Shown: positions 38,837 through 51,500 of the stretch, piece by piece | Layout of the letters: every line of letters begins with the position of its first letter | Numbering within the stretch: the stretch's first letter is position 1 | Made by a program: the position numbers and the translations under genes | Notes under the pieces: generated by a model | Told to the model about the DNA's origin: nothing | Database searches by the model: none | Seen by the model: only the letters and a program-made list of their open reading frames with translations | Source: Dromiciops gliroides | Taxonomy: Eukaryota; Chordata; Mammalia; Microbiotheria; Microbiotheriidae | Assembly: GCF_019393635.1 (NCBI RefSeq) | Contig: NC_057865.1 | Location: 296,437,385-296,501,384 of the forward strand | DNA: 64,000 bases | Reading direction: 5' to 3'

Positions 38837-39872
38837 TGAGAAAAAAACTATATTTGGACTCAGAGCCCTTTTTTTTTTTTTAAGTGAGGCAATTGGGGTT
38901 TAGTGACTTGCCCAGGGTCAACAACTAGTAAGTGTTAAGTGTCTGAGTCTAGATTTGAACTCAGGTACTCCTGGCTCCAGGGCCAATGCTCTATCCACTG
39001 CGCCACCTAGCTGCCCAGGCTCAGGGCCCTAAAGGCAGAGAGTGAGTCTGGTTTCAGGCCCAACACCTAACTCCCCCCCCCCCCAACCTTCCAGCAGGGG
39101 ACCACTCAGCTTCGAGCAGAGGCTCCTGGGCCTTAGACAGGAGCGGGACCTGAAGAAGGGCCTGGGTTTCGTGGGAGTCGGGCTGGGCTGGGAGTTCATC
39201 TTGAGGTGCCCGAGGTGATCCCCACATGACTCGGAGCTCAAACCCTGACTTGAGTTTTGTTTTGAAAAGTTATGTTTATACAAGCACTGTTTAGTGGGGA
39301 AAGGGGACATTCTTAAATAGTATAGTATAGGGTTGGGGCCTAAAACCGCAATCTGATTGGTTGGTAAACAGCAATCTGATTGGTCAAACCCCAAGACCGG
39401 TTTTCTTTCTTGAAGAGTTATGAACATTAACATCATATTGTTCTGAGGGGGAGCCAACACTCTTGCCCAGAATAGGTTAGGGCCTGGCATCGTGGTTTGT
39501 AAAATCTGATTGGTCAACTGGGACCATCTGACTAGTTTCTAGTACTGTGACTGGTCTACTTGGTACAATCTGATTGGTTGATATTGTTATGCTGTGTGTT
39601 GATGGAGGGGAAGTATGTAAATGAGGGGTATTGAAATGCCTTAATGTAATTGGTTGGAGGAGACCCCTTGAGGGGTATAAATAGAGGTGAGTCCCTTCTC
39701 TATAGTGTACTTCTCTAGCACGATTAGAAGAGTGCTTATTCTCCTCAAGGTGGGCGAAGTCTTTTCCCACTAACTGCTGCTTGGGGTTTTTGAACAGTGA
39801 CCTCTTAGCAACCCATGAGCTGCCACTCCTCGAGCTGTGCAATACAAAGAATGGTTAGCTGTGTTTCTAACA
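38837..39872 (+). mobile_element. Second solo LTR of the same family, plus orientation, inserted in the first
   Basis: Starts TGAGAAAAAAACTATATTTG and ends TTTCTAACA. Several ATTGG boxes precede a TATA box (tataaatag near 39677). The short flanks cggc / cagc may be a 4-base target duplication. A WSINE1-like SINE (38871-39018) lies inside it. No internal retroviral part. Younger than the LTR it interrupts. Confidence 0.75.
38871..39018 (-). repeat. WSINE1-like SINE inside the plus-oriented LTR
   Basis: Reverse copy between duplicated flanks ctcagagccct / ctcagggccct, so it inserted after the LTR. Confidence 0.9.
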
Positions 39873-40402
39873 CAGCCTTAAGCCCCCACTCTTTGCTGGA
39901 GTAAGAACATCCATATTCCCTACTAAATGGTACTAGTGTAAATGTAACCTTTCAAAACAAAACTCGAGTCAGGACTTGGGCTCTGAGTCATATGGGGGTT
40001 CACCTTGGGTATCTCAAGGTGAACACCCAGCCCAGCCCACAAAACCCAGGCGTCCTGCTCAGGCCTAAGACCCAGGAGCCTCAGCTCCTCAGAGCTTTGT
40101 GTGCTAAGTAGCCCCCTACTAGGAGGTTTGGGCCACAAAGCTGCAGGGCCTGAAACTGGACCCACTCTGCCATTAGGGCTCTAAGAAGAGTCCAAATATA
40201 GTCTTTTCTCTCAAAATTAATCTACCACTCATCTTTGGGACAGTAAAACCTTGAAAAAATGACCTTTGCCTCTGCCTCTCAGGAGGCCTGGCCTGGTAGA
40301 GCTCAATAGGAAATACAAACTAAGGCCCTACTGTGTGCCTGTTTGTTCTTTGTTTTACCCCAACCAATCTTGGCCCACCCATCATCCATCCATCCATCCA
40401 TC

Positions 40403-40768
40403 TGTTATGGGGGAAATAGATGGGGGTTTGGGATAGGGGTCCTTAGGAATTCCTCTTTAAAGAATTACACCCTTGCACACAAATCCAATTACAATAAAAT
40501 AATAGTTTATTTAGGGTGGTAGGAAAAGGAAACCAAGAGAGAAATCCTTGGACTTCTCATGGGGAGAAGGCAAGGCACAGAGGTGTGGCTCTGAGATATC
40601 AATCTCCTTGAACAGGAGACTGGCAGATACTTTTATAGAGGTCCGATGGTGGTCCGATGGAGTGATCATCTGACTGTGGAAAGTTCCCCTATGGGGGGGG
40701 ACCATCCCCCACTGTTGGTGACTAGGGGAATTGGGTGAGGGGTGGCTGCGGATCTCTCAAGCCATCTC

Positions 40769-40816
<48 letters not shown>

Positions 40817-41058
40817 CCCGCCCCCTCTCCTGCCACAAAGGCAGCAGCCACACCTAATTTTATCTCCCCAGGGGTGGGGGTATACTGGAATGAAGGGTGG
40901 TGGTCCTGGGGCTAATTCAGTCCTGATTTGGTGCCACTTATCCCTTTAAGTGTGTCGGTTCTTTGGTTTAGTTTCTCAAGGAGAAGGTTCTTTGATGTAC
41001 CCCAGAAAATTTCTGGGGTGCCCAGGGCCATTCAAATGAGGTACCCCAGCCCATAACA
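40403..41058 (-). mobile_element. Solo LTR, unrelated family, minus orientation
   Basis: Termini TGTTATGGG and CCCATAACA form a 9-base inverted repeat with the TG...CA signature. Flanks carry a CATC repeat (possible 4-base duplication, though the left flank is itself a CATC microsatellite). On the minus strand a TATAAAAG motif (near 40634) is followed about 130 bases on by AATAAA (near 40508). A (CT)n run at about 40770-40813 lies within it. Length 656 bases; no internal genes nearby. It looks structurally whole as a solo LTR. Confidence 0.75.
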
Positions 41059-41499
41059 CATCTATTCATCCACCATTTATAAAGTGCCTACTAGGTATAG
41101 AGCTTTGTTTTGAGTGAGACACACAATTTAGGCCCAGGCTGCCCAGTCCTACCGGATCTTATATTCTTTGGACTCTGTAGTGGGGGGAGTACTGGACAAT
41201 GGAGACCCCTGTGGGACTTCTCCCCTGAGTCCAGGAAGGCTTCCTGGAAGAGGTGGCAAGGAGGGGGTGTGGAGGAACTCAAGGGCCTGAGAGGGGGAGG
41301 GGCGGCGCTCTGGGCACAGGGTCCCACGAGAGCAAAAGACGGGCAGTGAGTGGGAGAACATAGTACTTTTCAGGGGCATGGCGCTCTGAAAACTAGGCAC
41401 AGGACAGCTATCTTCTTTAGGGGCACTGGGGAGCTAGGGCAGCTCTTGAGCAGGGACGGGCGTGTCCACTTTTACTTTAAAACTTTACTTAATAAAGGC

Positions 41500-41814
41500 C
41501 TTCCGAGCTGACGCTGTCCTGCGTGGGGCGGAGCTTTCTGGGTCCCAAGAACCAGCTTCTTGCTCAGTCGTAGTATAGTGACAGGGCCTCTGGGGTCACG
41601 TGGTTCAGCAGCGTGCGTAGGCCCTCCTGGGTCACGTGACCGCAGCGCGCGCAGGCCCTATACAGCGAAAGCACCTCCTGGTCACGTGGTTCCTCCTACC
41701 GCCCGTGGAGCGCGGGATTTGGCGGAACGTCAATAGCGTGCTGGCGTCCTCCGCGTCTGACGTCATCATCCTGCGCCCGCCCGCGTTGAGAGATGCTCCA
41801 GGCTGTTTGCTGCG
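41500..41814 (+). promoter_or_regulatory. TUBGCP6: TUBGCP6 promoter and non-coding first exon
   Basis: CpG-rich stretch with three CACGTG boxes (41597-41602, 41633-41638, 41683-41688; the middle one is the palindrome GTCACGTGAC), an E2F-like TTTGGCGG (41718-41725) and a full CRE TGACGTCA (41758-41765). A consensus splice donor (gctgcg|gtgagt) at 41814/41815 and an acceptor (tatctttcag) at 42542 suggest a non-coding exon 1 ending at 41814 and a 5' UTR that resumes at 42543, 52 bases before the ATG. No TATA box. USF/TFE and CREB/ATF families bind such sites; which act here is unknown. Confidence 0.7.
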
Positions 41815-42594
41815 GTGAGTCCTCGGTTCAGCTGGGGATTATGGGGCGGGGGCCGGGCCCCGGAGCGCTTAGAGATCGTTCCATGGCGATCCCACCCCGC
41901 CTCTCGGGTCCCTAGTGGCGGGGTCCGCCCACGGGAGCGGATCGCCCCTCCCCGCCAGCCCCACCCCCTCGTTCATTCATTCACTCATTCATTCATTCAT
42001 TCCTTCATTCCCTCGGGCCAGGCTTCGTCGGGCAGCCCCCGGCTCTGGCACCTCCGGGACCCTCCTTGTCTTGAGATGAGACCCCGACACGGGCGGGCCG
42101 CGCGCTGGGAGGGCCCCCGGAGGGGTGAGGGCCTTACCGCGGGTGGGCAAGTCCCTCAACCTCCCTTCCCTTAAAGACGTGACCCTGTCGCCCTCCCCAC
42201 CGGAAGCAGCTCCAGGAAAGCCTCTTCCAGGGTCCCAGGATGCGGAGGGCCTGCCCGCCCCGCTCCTCTCTTCGTGCCCCTTCCGTGCCCCTGACTAGTT
42301 TGGCCCTGGCTCTGCCAAGTCCTCTCCCCCGCCCCCCCAAGCTGGGAGTCTGGTTTCCCCTGCTGGGGCCCTCCCCTTCCCTCTCTCCGCCCTGGTCCTT
42401 CAGCCCAACTCAGCAGATGTTTCAAAGGCTGGACCCACCCTCCGGTCTGTCCCCTCAGTCTCTGCCCCTGGGCCCTGCAGAGTTTTGGGGGTCTGCGTGG
42501 GGGGTTGCAATAGAGAGGAATCATTCTCTCGGTATCTTTCAGAGCCGCCTCCCCTCCCCCGTGACTTGCTGCAGACCCGAGAGAGCCGGTGGAC

Positions 42595-45500
42595 ATGGCC
42601 AGCATCACCCAGCTGTTCAATGAGCTCTGTGAGGCGCACCTGGGGCATGTGCCCCGCAAAGCCCACCCTGGCAGGCGTGGGGCCAACATGAGCAAGGCCA
42701 AGCAGGGCCTGAAAAGGGCAGTCTATGACACCCTTTTCATGGACCTCTTTCAGGACGAGGGCCACAAGCCACCATCAGCCGGGTCCCAGCTTCCAGTGAA
42801 GAACAAAATCCTCATGTTGTCCTTCAACTTGCGGGTTGGGGGCCTGGGGCCTGACGCTGACAGGCTGGAGGAGCTGGTGGAGGGCCTGGAGGCGGCTCCT
42901 GCCCTGGGCCTGCCGCTGGCTGATGTCAGGGCCGTGCTGGACCTCTTGGTGCACCTGGCCGGGAGCGGCCCGCCACAGCTCCTCCCTCAGAAAAGAGACT
43001 ACTTCCTAAACAACAAGCATGTGGGGAGGAACGTCAAATATCAGGGCTACGATTGCTACGATGTGAGCATGTTTGAGGCCGACGTGCGCTTCCTGATCGC
43101 CAGCGAAGAGCAGCAATGCCAGGAGGTGATCCAGAAGACGCTGCAGGTGATGGAGGCTGCGCCGGGCACCAGCCTGCCCTCCATCGGGCTCTTTGCCCAG
43201 AACTACCCTGGTGTGGACAGGTTCGAGAGAGAGACCCACGGCTCACTCTTCGGGGCCCTGGCACACAGCCGCACCTACGACATGGACGTCAAGCTGGACC
43301 TGCCGCCTGTTCCAGACAACGCTGACTCGTCAGGCCTTGCCATCCAAGTATGGGAGCCGAGGGTTCGTGGGCCTCAGAGAGCTCTTAGCAGAAGTCTGTA
43401 TTGTTCTTATACCTACATCTAGACTGCGATGCCTATGTGCCCCTGAGCACCCACATAACATAACTTCGCAGGGCTCTGGGCTGCTCCCTGACTCCCAAGT
43501 TGCAGAAAAGATGGTAGATGGTAGAAAAGATGGTAGATGGTAGAAGAACTTTCCTCACTCAGGTGTTATTAAACATTTATTAGGCACCTACTACATACCA
43601 GGCACTGTGTTAAACACTGGGGATCCAAAAATAGGCAAAAATTAGTCCCTGCCCTCAAGGAGCTTACAATCTAACGGGAAGACAAACAAACGTATACCAA
43701 GCAGGCTCCATACAGGACAAATAGGAAATAGTAACCAAGGGAAGGCACTAGAATCAAGAGGGGTTAGGTTCTGTCCTTTTTGTCCTTTCTGCCAATGCAC
43801 AAACAGATGAAAAAGACTCATTAAGTGCCTACTATGTGCCCAGCATGGTGCTAAGGGCTGGGACTGCAGATAGAAAGCCCAGCCCTGTCTGCTGCTCTCA
43901 AGGAGCGCCCACTGACCTCCCAGCAGTCTGAAGCTCCTGGCTCAGTGGATGGGATGGCCTTTGTGCCATCTCCTGACGGCCTCTGGGAGACACCAGTGCC
44001 TCCATCAGGTGCTGCCCCTGGCTCATCCTCTGCAGGGACCCTGTAGGATACTTGGTATCCAGAGCAACCCCAAATAATCCCCCCCCCCTTTTTTTAGACT
44101 TTTTTTTTTATCCTTTTGGACATAATTGGTATTAAGTGACTTGCCCAGGGTCACACAGCTAGTAAGTATCTGAGGATGGATTTGAACTCAGGTCCTCCTG
44201 ATACAGTGCTCCATCCACTGCAGTGCCACCTAACTACCCCAGAATTCCTTTTGGAAGCCTTGGTTGGTCCTGGTAGCCGCACGGTCCTGAGGGATTCTGA
44301 GTAGAGGATCCCCAGGATATATGGGGGTTGGGGGAACTCCGTCCTGCTCAGCCTTTTGCATACCCTTCTGGCCACCCATGCTTGCAGCCAAGCTTCTCTG
44401 AGGTTACAAGTGGTCTCAAACAGTGATCGGCATGGGTTTCATAAGCCATTGTTCCTTCAGAGACCTTCTGTAGCTGACGGGATGTAATACGTGGAAATAG
44501 AAAAGAGGACAGACTTAGGCTAATGCCTTTAATCCCTAAGGAGGAATGATGCTTTGGGGGGAGGGCATCTGAGTCTGTACATTCTCTGCATGAAATCAGA
44601 AAGAGCTCTGCTATTGCTTGAGACTGGCCCCATCTTGCCCGTGTTTTTCGTTTGTGAGAGCCTTGAGCAAACAGAAAAAAAGAGAATGCCATGTGGCTCC
44701 AGGTGGCCCCCTCTGGAGTCTAGCCAGATGCAAGGTGACCCTTTGGAAAGCAGAAAGGCCTCAATGGTGATTCCGTTCTTCTTGGTGGTCCACAGGTTCC
44801 TCAGAGCATCGATCAGTCAGAAGATGAGGGGTTCCAATCAGCGTCCAATCTGACACCTGACTCCCAGTCAGAGCCCAGCATGACCCCAGACATTGACCTC
44901 TGGGATGCCGTGCTGACCTACGAGCCCAGCAAACGCAGATGCTGGGAGAGAATTGGCTGGTAGGTGGGATGCCTTCTGTACGTGGGCCTCTTGATGGTAT
45001 GTGGGAGTCCTGGGCCCCATCTGGGCAGTGAGGAAGGAGCCTCCTTTGCTGTCCTTGACTCAGATTGGGCTGCAATCTGTTCTGGGCTCGCTGTTGTCCC
45101 AACAAAGCTTGTTTAAGGACAGCCAAGAGATGGAAATGGCTGGGAGTCTGCCCTGGAGTGGAATTCTCCCAGATGAGGGAGAGCCGACGAAGAAGGTCTC
45201 TGTGGTCTCAGTGGAGCTGGGAGCTGTGGCTTCTCAACCCCATTTTACAGATGAGATAACAGGCTCACACACTGACTGGTGTCAGAGGCAGGATTTGAAG
45301 CCATGTAGGCTCCTAACTTAGAGTTCAGAAGTGTGGCTGCGCACGCTCTGGATAGGACCCATCCCAGCAAGGGCCAAAATCTGCTTTTCTGTGGTCATCC
45401 CATCTTATGAGCTGGATCCCAGAGGTTTGGTGGGGTCCCGTCCTTGTCTGCTGCCTTAGCTCCTTCCTGGATCGGCTTCTGCCTGAGTGGGGCAGGGGCC

Positions 45501-48500
45501 ACACAGTGACTACAGCCTTTTAAAATACTTGATTGTAAGGTCCTTCAGGCTGGGGACTTTCCTGTCCTTATATCCCGACTAGTACCTAGTGTGGCGCTTC
45601 ACCCAGAGCAGATGCCCAAGGACCATTTGGGGAATTGAAATGATTGGGGGGGGGGCAGTGAGGGTTAAGTGACTTGCCCAGGGTCACACAGCTAGTAAGT
45701 ATCAAGTGTCTGAGGCCAGATTTAAACTCAGGTCCTCCTGAATCCAGGGCCGGTGCTTTATCCACTGCGCCATCTAGCTGAACCTGAAATTATTTTTTTA
45801 GTTTAAAAATTTTACATCTAAATCTTCTTTTTTATCGTGAACTCAGTCACCAGCCAGCATGAAAGCGCAGTCGAGAAAGCACAGAGAAGACAGTTGTCCG
45901 TGAAACTGTAAACTTCTGTTTTTTTGTTTCCAAGTATGTTATGTTGAACTCAGGAATAACAATGTTGCCCTGTTTGGGTATGAAATTATTCACCAGTAAG
46001 TGCCTCCTGTAACAGTGACCCGAGTCTGCTTCTCACTGACTTCCACCACCTCTTCCTGGACTTGGGTCAGGCCCCAGAGCCTCCCTCCCCAGGCAGGGCT
46101 AGCTGTGTGGCCCTGGGCGTGGTCTCTCCAGCCTCAGATGGGAGCTGGGCCAGTGATGCTTGTGCTGCCTCCCTGCCAGAGCTGTGAGGAAAGCGCTCTG
46201 TCCGTGTCAGAGCCGTGCGCTGCTCCGGTTGGTGGTTATTGCTTTGTGTGATGACCATCAGGCCTTCCTCCCGATGAGGTGGTGAATCCCCAGTGCTTCA
46301 GTGAGCTGATCCTGTCCTGGCTCATTTCAAGGCCTCTTCTCCTCCTGATTCCTGCTCTGCATGTGGTCAGAGCTGAGGAGCCCTGGCCAGCACCAGCCTG
46401 GGGGCTCCACCTGCTTTGCTTGGGGGCCAAGGCTGGAGACTGCCTCCAGCTCCTGGCAGGCAGGGCCCCGTCTCGGCTCTGCCCGAGCTCATCAGCTTTG
46501 CCACCTCAGTCGGCGTCAAGTCCAGTCTCCTCATCTTTTCCTTGTGCACTTGGTTTGGGGAACTTAAATGCTGGATTTTCACAATTCCCCTTGTTAAGTT
46601 GAATGAGCACTTCCTCTCATTTCTTCCTCCACCAGCTGAGAGATGAGCACATGGTTAGCAAAGGAAGTTAGTGCTTAACACGATGAGACTTCCAGGCCGC
46701 ATTCCCAAAGGTGAAGACTCCGGGCGTCTGCACTCTATCAGGGATGTAGGTTCTCTAACGTAAACTCACTTCACTTTAATCGGTCCAGTTGTGTCTGACT
46801 CTCTGTGACCCCATTTGGGATTGCCTTGGCAAGGACACTGGAGTGGTTTGCCATTTCCTTCTCCAGCCCGCTTTACAGATGAGGGAACTGAGGCAGGCAG
46901 GGTGAAGCAACTTGCCCAGGGTCACACAGTTATTTACCTGTCTGCGGCTTGATTTGAACCCGGGTCTTCCTGACTCCAGGCCTGGCACTCTGTGCACTGC
47001 ACAGTACCCAGCCACTCTTTCACATTAATTTAGCAAATGTTTATTAAGCACGTGCTACATTAGGACAGCGTCATCTGTGGCTTCCATCTGGCAGAGCGGT
47101 CTGTAGTATAGTCTCATGACTTCCTGCTTTTCCTAGCCCTTAACCCAGTGTCTGGCGCATAGTAGGAGCTTAGTCAAAGATTATCGAGCTGGATTTTTCA
47201 CATGTTAGTAGGAGAACGTGACACGTTTGTTGGATTGGATTAGATTTTTCCTTTCCTTTGACTTCCCTGCCCATAGGGAGGCAGATAAAAGATACAGTAC
47301 AGCCTCCCCGTACATTTCTATTTGTTACCAGCTCAGTTTATCAAGGTAAAAAATTAGCCACTGTACCCCATAAGGAAGCATTGTGACAACAGGAAGTGCT
47401 TTACATAGAACAAGTTGGTTATTACCTTCAGCAACTTCAGAGCTAAGTGTTGTTTCACCCATTTTATAGCCATGAATTTAGCTATTGAGGCACGATTCCA
47501 CCCCGGCTGTCCAGGCCTTCAGAAAGAACAGCTGCGGCTGTAATGGCCGGCACGTTTGAACGGGAGCGAATGATGAGATGTGGTGCTGCTTCAGTCAATT
47601 GCCCTCTGTCTACCCCCGCTGGAGACGCGCATTTGTGTTTAAAATACCTCATGGAAGTTTCTGTGAGCCTCACAAGGGCATCTTGGTGACCCCCAAGCAA
47701 GGCAGGCAGTGGTCCCGCGTTCAGGGAAGGGGTCAGCAGGAAGGGGGGCCTGGCTTCCAGTCTTTCCTCTGCCACTCGCTCACTTTCTCTCTTGACCTCA
47801 GTTTCCTCATCTCTTAACAAGGGGGTTAACTCAGGTTGTTCGAGCCAGTTCTGGGTTTTTGAGGTTCCCTTTCCTCACAGAAGTGAAAGAGACCTTGTGA
47901 CCACGGAGACGTGGTCATCTCCGGCGGGCTTTTACCCCTCCCCCTTTGGGCCCAGAGCTCTGCAGCCCCGAGAACGCTCACCCACTCCCTCATTTGCGGT
48001 GAGTAGTGGATGAACTGGACCGGCACTCAGACGGCCATCCTTTCCTCCACAGCCCACCCGGGAATAAAGAGGAGCCATACCTCACGGAGGCCGGGAGAGA
48101 AGCCTTTGACATGTTTTACCGCCTCCGCGAAGGTGAGCTGCAGCTTCTGCACAGTGGCCTGCTCCAGCTGCCCCCCCTGTTTCTGATGAAGGAGAGGGAG
48201 CTGGTCAAGGACGTCCTGAACGTGCTCATCGGGGTCGTGTCGGCCACCTTCTCCCTCAGTCAGGTGAGAGGGACGACGGCCGTGGGGTTTTCTGTGGTTC
48301 TGAGGTGGGGCGGGGGTCTGGGCCTTTGTTGGGATGGTGGCCTGGCAGCCTCTTAGCATGGGTGTGAGCAAGGCTGTGGCAGGGCCTGCAGGGGGTGTTC
48401 AGTCCAGGCCATCACCATTTAGGAAGGATGCTGACATAGGGGAGGACCTCCTCATCATAGGGCAGCCGGGAAGGCAAGGGCCGGAAACTGGCCACTCCTT

Positions 48501-51500
48501 TGAGTGCCAAAAAATCCCACAAGCATTTCCATGTGGAATACATTCATTCTGCCGCTTTCGAGGCTGTCCTACTTGTCTTTGTTTACTTCTGAATTTCCTT
48601 GTGCTTTCTGTGGTTTTAAAAAGGGCTCCAATGCCCTTCTTTCCTTTCTCTTTTTCTGGGGGTGAGGGTGGGCACCACTAACCCCCTCCCCCCCACCCCC
48701 CGCCACCACCACCCAAGGCTCTCACCTTTACTAGTTAAAAAAGAAAAAGCCAATGTTGTCTGAGGCTGTCTGGAAGGACTCGGGAGGCATGTCCCAGAGA
48801 AGAGACAGAACGTTTAGAGGTGGCTGTGGCGGCCATCTCCTGGTGAGGTGGGGGCTGAACCAGGCCGCCCCTGAGGCAGAAATGCTGTGTTTTTGAGAAT
48901 GTTTTCTGACTTGTTTTTGTAGGTTCAGCTTTTATTCCAAACTTAATTTGTGTTTTCTGCAGGCCCTCAGTCTGAGAAGGTCACCTCGGGTGTTCTTGGT
49001 AGGGGGGTGTCAGGCAGGGTGGGGCCTCTTCAGAGAAGCCCTGGGCTCCCTCCCGTGCCTGGCACTTCTTAGTTCTTCAGGCCTCAGCTTCCTTCTCTGT
49101 AAAAGGGAGGGCTGAGCTCCATGGCCCAAAGATCCTTTCCCGCTCTCAGAAGTATTCCTGAGCTATTGGGGGGTTCCTCTCCTGGGGGCTGTGTAAAGAC
49201 CCGTGCCCTCTCCCATGCAGGCCAGCCAGGTGTTTGAGGTGAAACAAGGTGTCTACGTGTCAGGAACGTCTCCGCAGAACATGAGCAGCCTCCTGTCCGA
49301 GGTTGCCGAGTACGGCACGCACTACACCCGCCTCAGCCACTTCTCCCTCCAGCCGGTTCTGGATTCCTCCTACAGCCAGGGACTCGTGTTCCAGGTGTGT
49401 GTACCAGGCACACGGCCAGGGACAGTTCTGGGGAGGCTGTGGTCACGCAGTGGGGAGGCTGGATGCGGGTGACACGTCCCCACTGAATGCGCTGCCTCTG
49501 CTGGGCCCAGCGAGCCTCCACGTGATGGCGAGGCCTAAAGGCTGCGCTCCTGGAAGAGAGAGGCTGTGACAGACCCAGAGCCCAGGGTCCTGAGGAATCC
49601 CCGAGGGCGGGTACCTGGGAGGCGTGAGGGTGGGTGGTGGCGCTGTGCTCAGTCACAGATGCAGCCCAGCGGCCCTGGCGGCAGTGCCAAGCTCAGTAGG
49701 ACCCCAGCCAGGAGCCACAGCTCTGGCCTCCCGGGCCTGGATTTGAATGCAGAGTGGGGAGGGGGCAGGATGCCACTGGCTCCTCGGACCTCCATGAGTC
49801 TGGGGCCCTCCTCTCCTGAAGGCTTCACCCACCCTCTGTGGGGGCCCCCCACGGGGCAGGACTCAGCAGAGGCCTCCCCCTCCAGGGTGTTCGTGGGCCC
49901 TACCCAGCAGCCCTGGGTGCCCCAGAATTGGGCTTTCTGAGTCCTCATTCACGGTAATTGCCGGATCTCCCAGAGTTTGGGTCTAGACTCGAGTGTGCCT
50001 GCTTGGCTCTGGGGAGCTCCTAGCATGGGGGCTTCCTCCCCTACACTCTGGGAGCCCCTCAAGCGTGGGCACGCAGCTCTGCAGCAGATACTGGGCACAG
50101 CACAACTGTTCCTGGCAGAGGGCTGTGAAGCCCGGGCAGCCACCCTTGACCTGGGAGCCACGGGGCAGCTCCTGGCTTGGCCTCACCCAGTCTGCATGAC
50201 CATGGGCAGGCTCCGTGTCTGTGAGCTTTTGCCTGGTGGCTTGCCAGTTCTCATGCCTCTGCTTCCCGGGAGAGCGTGAAGGGCCCTTGGGGTTTCCCGA
50301 GCAGGCCTGTGCTTCAGTGGCTGTGGGGAGAATGACCTACAGGGAGGAGCGAGCGTTGATTAGGCACCGACTGTGTGCCTCCAGGCAGGTGCTTCTGGGC
50401 CCATTTTGCAGGTGGCAGTCGTGCTTTCCAGCTGGGTTTCCCTATGGGGGGTCCCTGGGGCAGCCGTGCTCATAGCCACCCCGCTGAGTTCGTACCTGTT
50501 TCTTTGCACAGGCTTTTACAAGTGGCCTACGGAAGTACCTGCAGTATTACCGAGCCTGTGTCCTCTCCACACCGCCCACCTTGAGCCTGCTGACCATTAG
50601 CTTCCTCTTTAAGAAGCTGGGGCGCCAGTTAAGGTGGGGGTCTGCCAGGCCAGAAGGTGGGGGAAGGTCTCTGCCCTGCAGCTGCCAGCCTATCAGTGAG
50701 CTTCCTGGCCCATTGTCGTGACCCTGGGCCTGGGCACCTAAAGCCTTGGACGGCGTTTCCAGACCATGTCATCTGATTCTCCCAGCTGAGCTTAACCGGG
50801 TCCTGGGGCTGTGGGTATTTGTGAGTGGGTGCTGCCTGGCCTGGCCTTGGGTAGCTGGGCTCTGGCCTCTCCGCACCTGAGGCGGCTGCTCTATAAAAGA
50901 AGGGGATTGGGTGGCACGTTCTCCTGAATTCTCGTCCAACTCTGATGGTGTCTGGTTTTAAGTCACTGAAGGCAGTGTGGTTGAGGCCCCTTGCTGTGGT
51001 CAGCTAGGTTGTCCTGAGCCTGTGCCCCAGGTGTGGTCAGACAGTGGTTACCCATTCAGGTGGGAGGCTCTCAGGTGCTCAGCGCTGGCCCCCGGCCTCT
51101 GTGGGAGCTGTGCAGTGCACGTCAGGCCTGTGGGGAGCAGGAGAACAGCCAGTCTTTGTGGTACTGACCAGTCCTTGGATGAACCAGGGAGCCTTGGGTG
51201 CAGCTGAAGCTGGGTGGGCGGGGGAGCAGAGGCATCTAGGCCTGTTGGGTGTGTGCACCCCCCACCCCCGCTCCCCTCCTGTCCCCCCACATATCCCCTT
51301 CCACACTCACTGCATTTAAAGGCTGCCTCACACTCAGGGCTGGCCCGGGGGCAGGCCTTGGAGACCACTGAGGGCGGTCTTCATTTGCTAGATGGCCTCC
51401 GATCTTAGCGAGTCCAGAGGAGGGAAAGGGAACTCAGAAGTCGTCTGCTCCCTCCTTCATTTTAGGCTGACCCTCCACACTGACGTGGGCTCTCTCCCTT

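Larger units (their letters stand above)
38284..40213 (-). mobile_element. Solo LTR of an endogenous retrovirus, minus orientation, split by a second LTR
   Basis: The outer LTR occupies 38284-38836 and 39873-40213. Its ends are TGTTAG... on the left and ...CTCTCA on the right (+ strand view). It carries CCAAT-type motifs, a TATA box (ctatttata in reverse) and an AATAAA on the minus strand. No retroviral gene remnant accompanies it, so it is a solo LTR. It is interrupted by a related LTR in the other orientation. Old fossil, clearly diverged from its relative. Confidence 0.75.

Noticed and set aside
38284-40213. Large palindrome considered as a cruciform or amplicon boundary
   Set aside because: Fully explained by one LTR inserted in opposite orientation into a relative of the same family.
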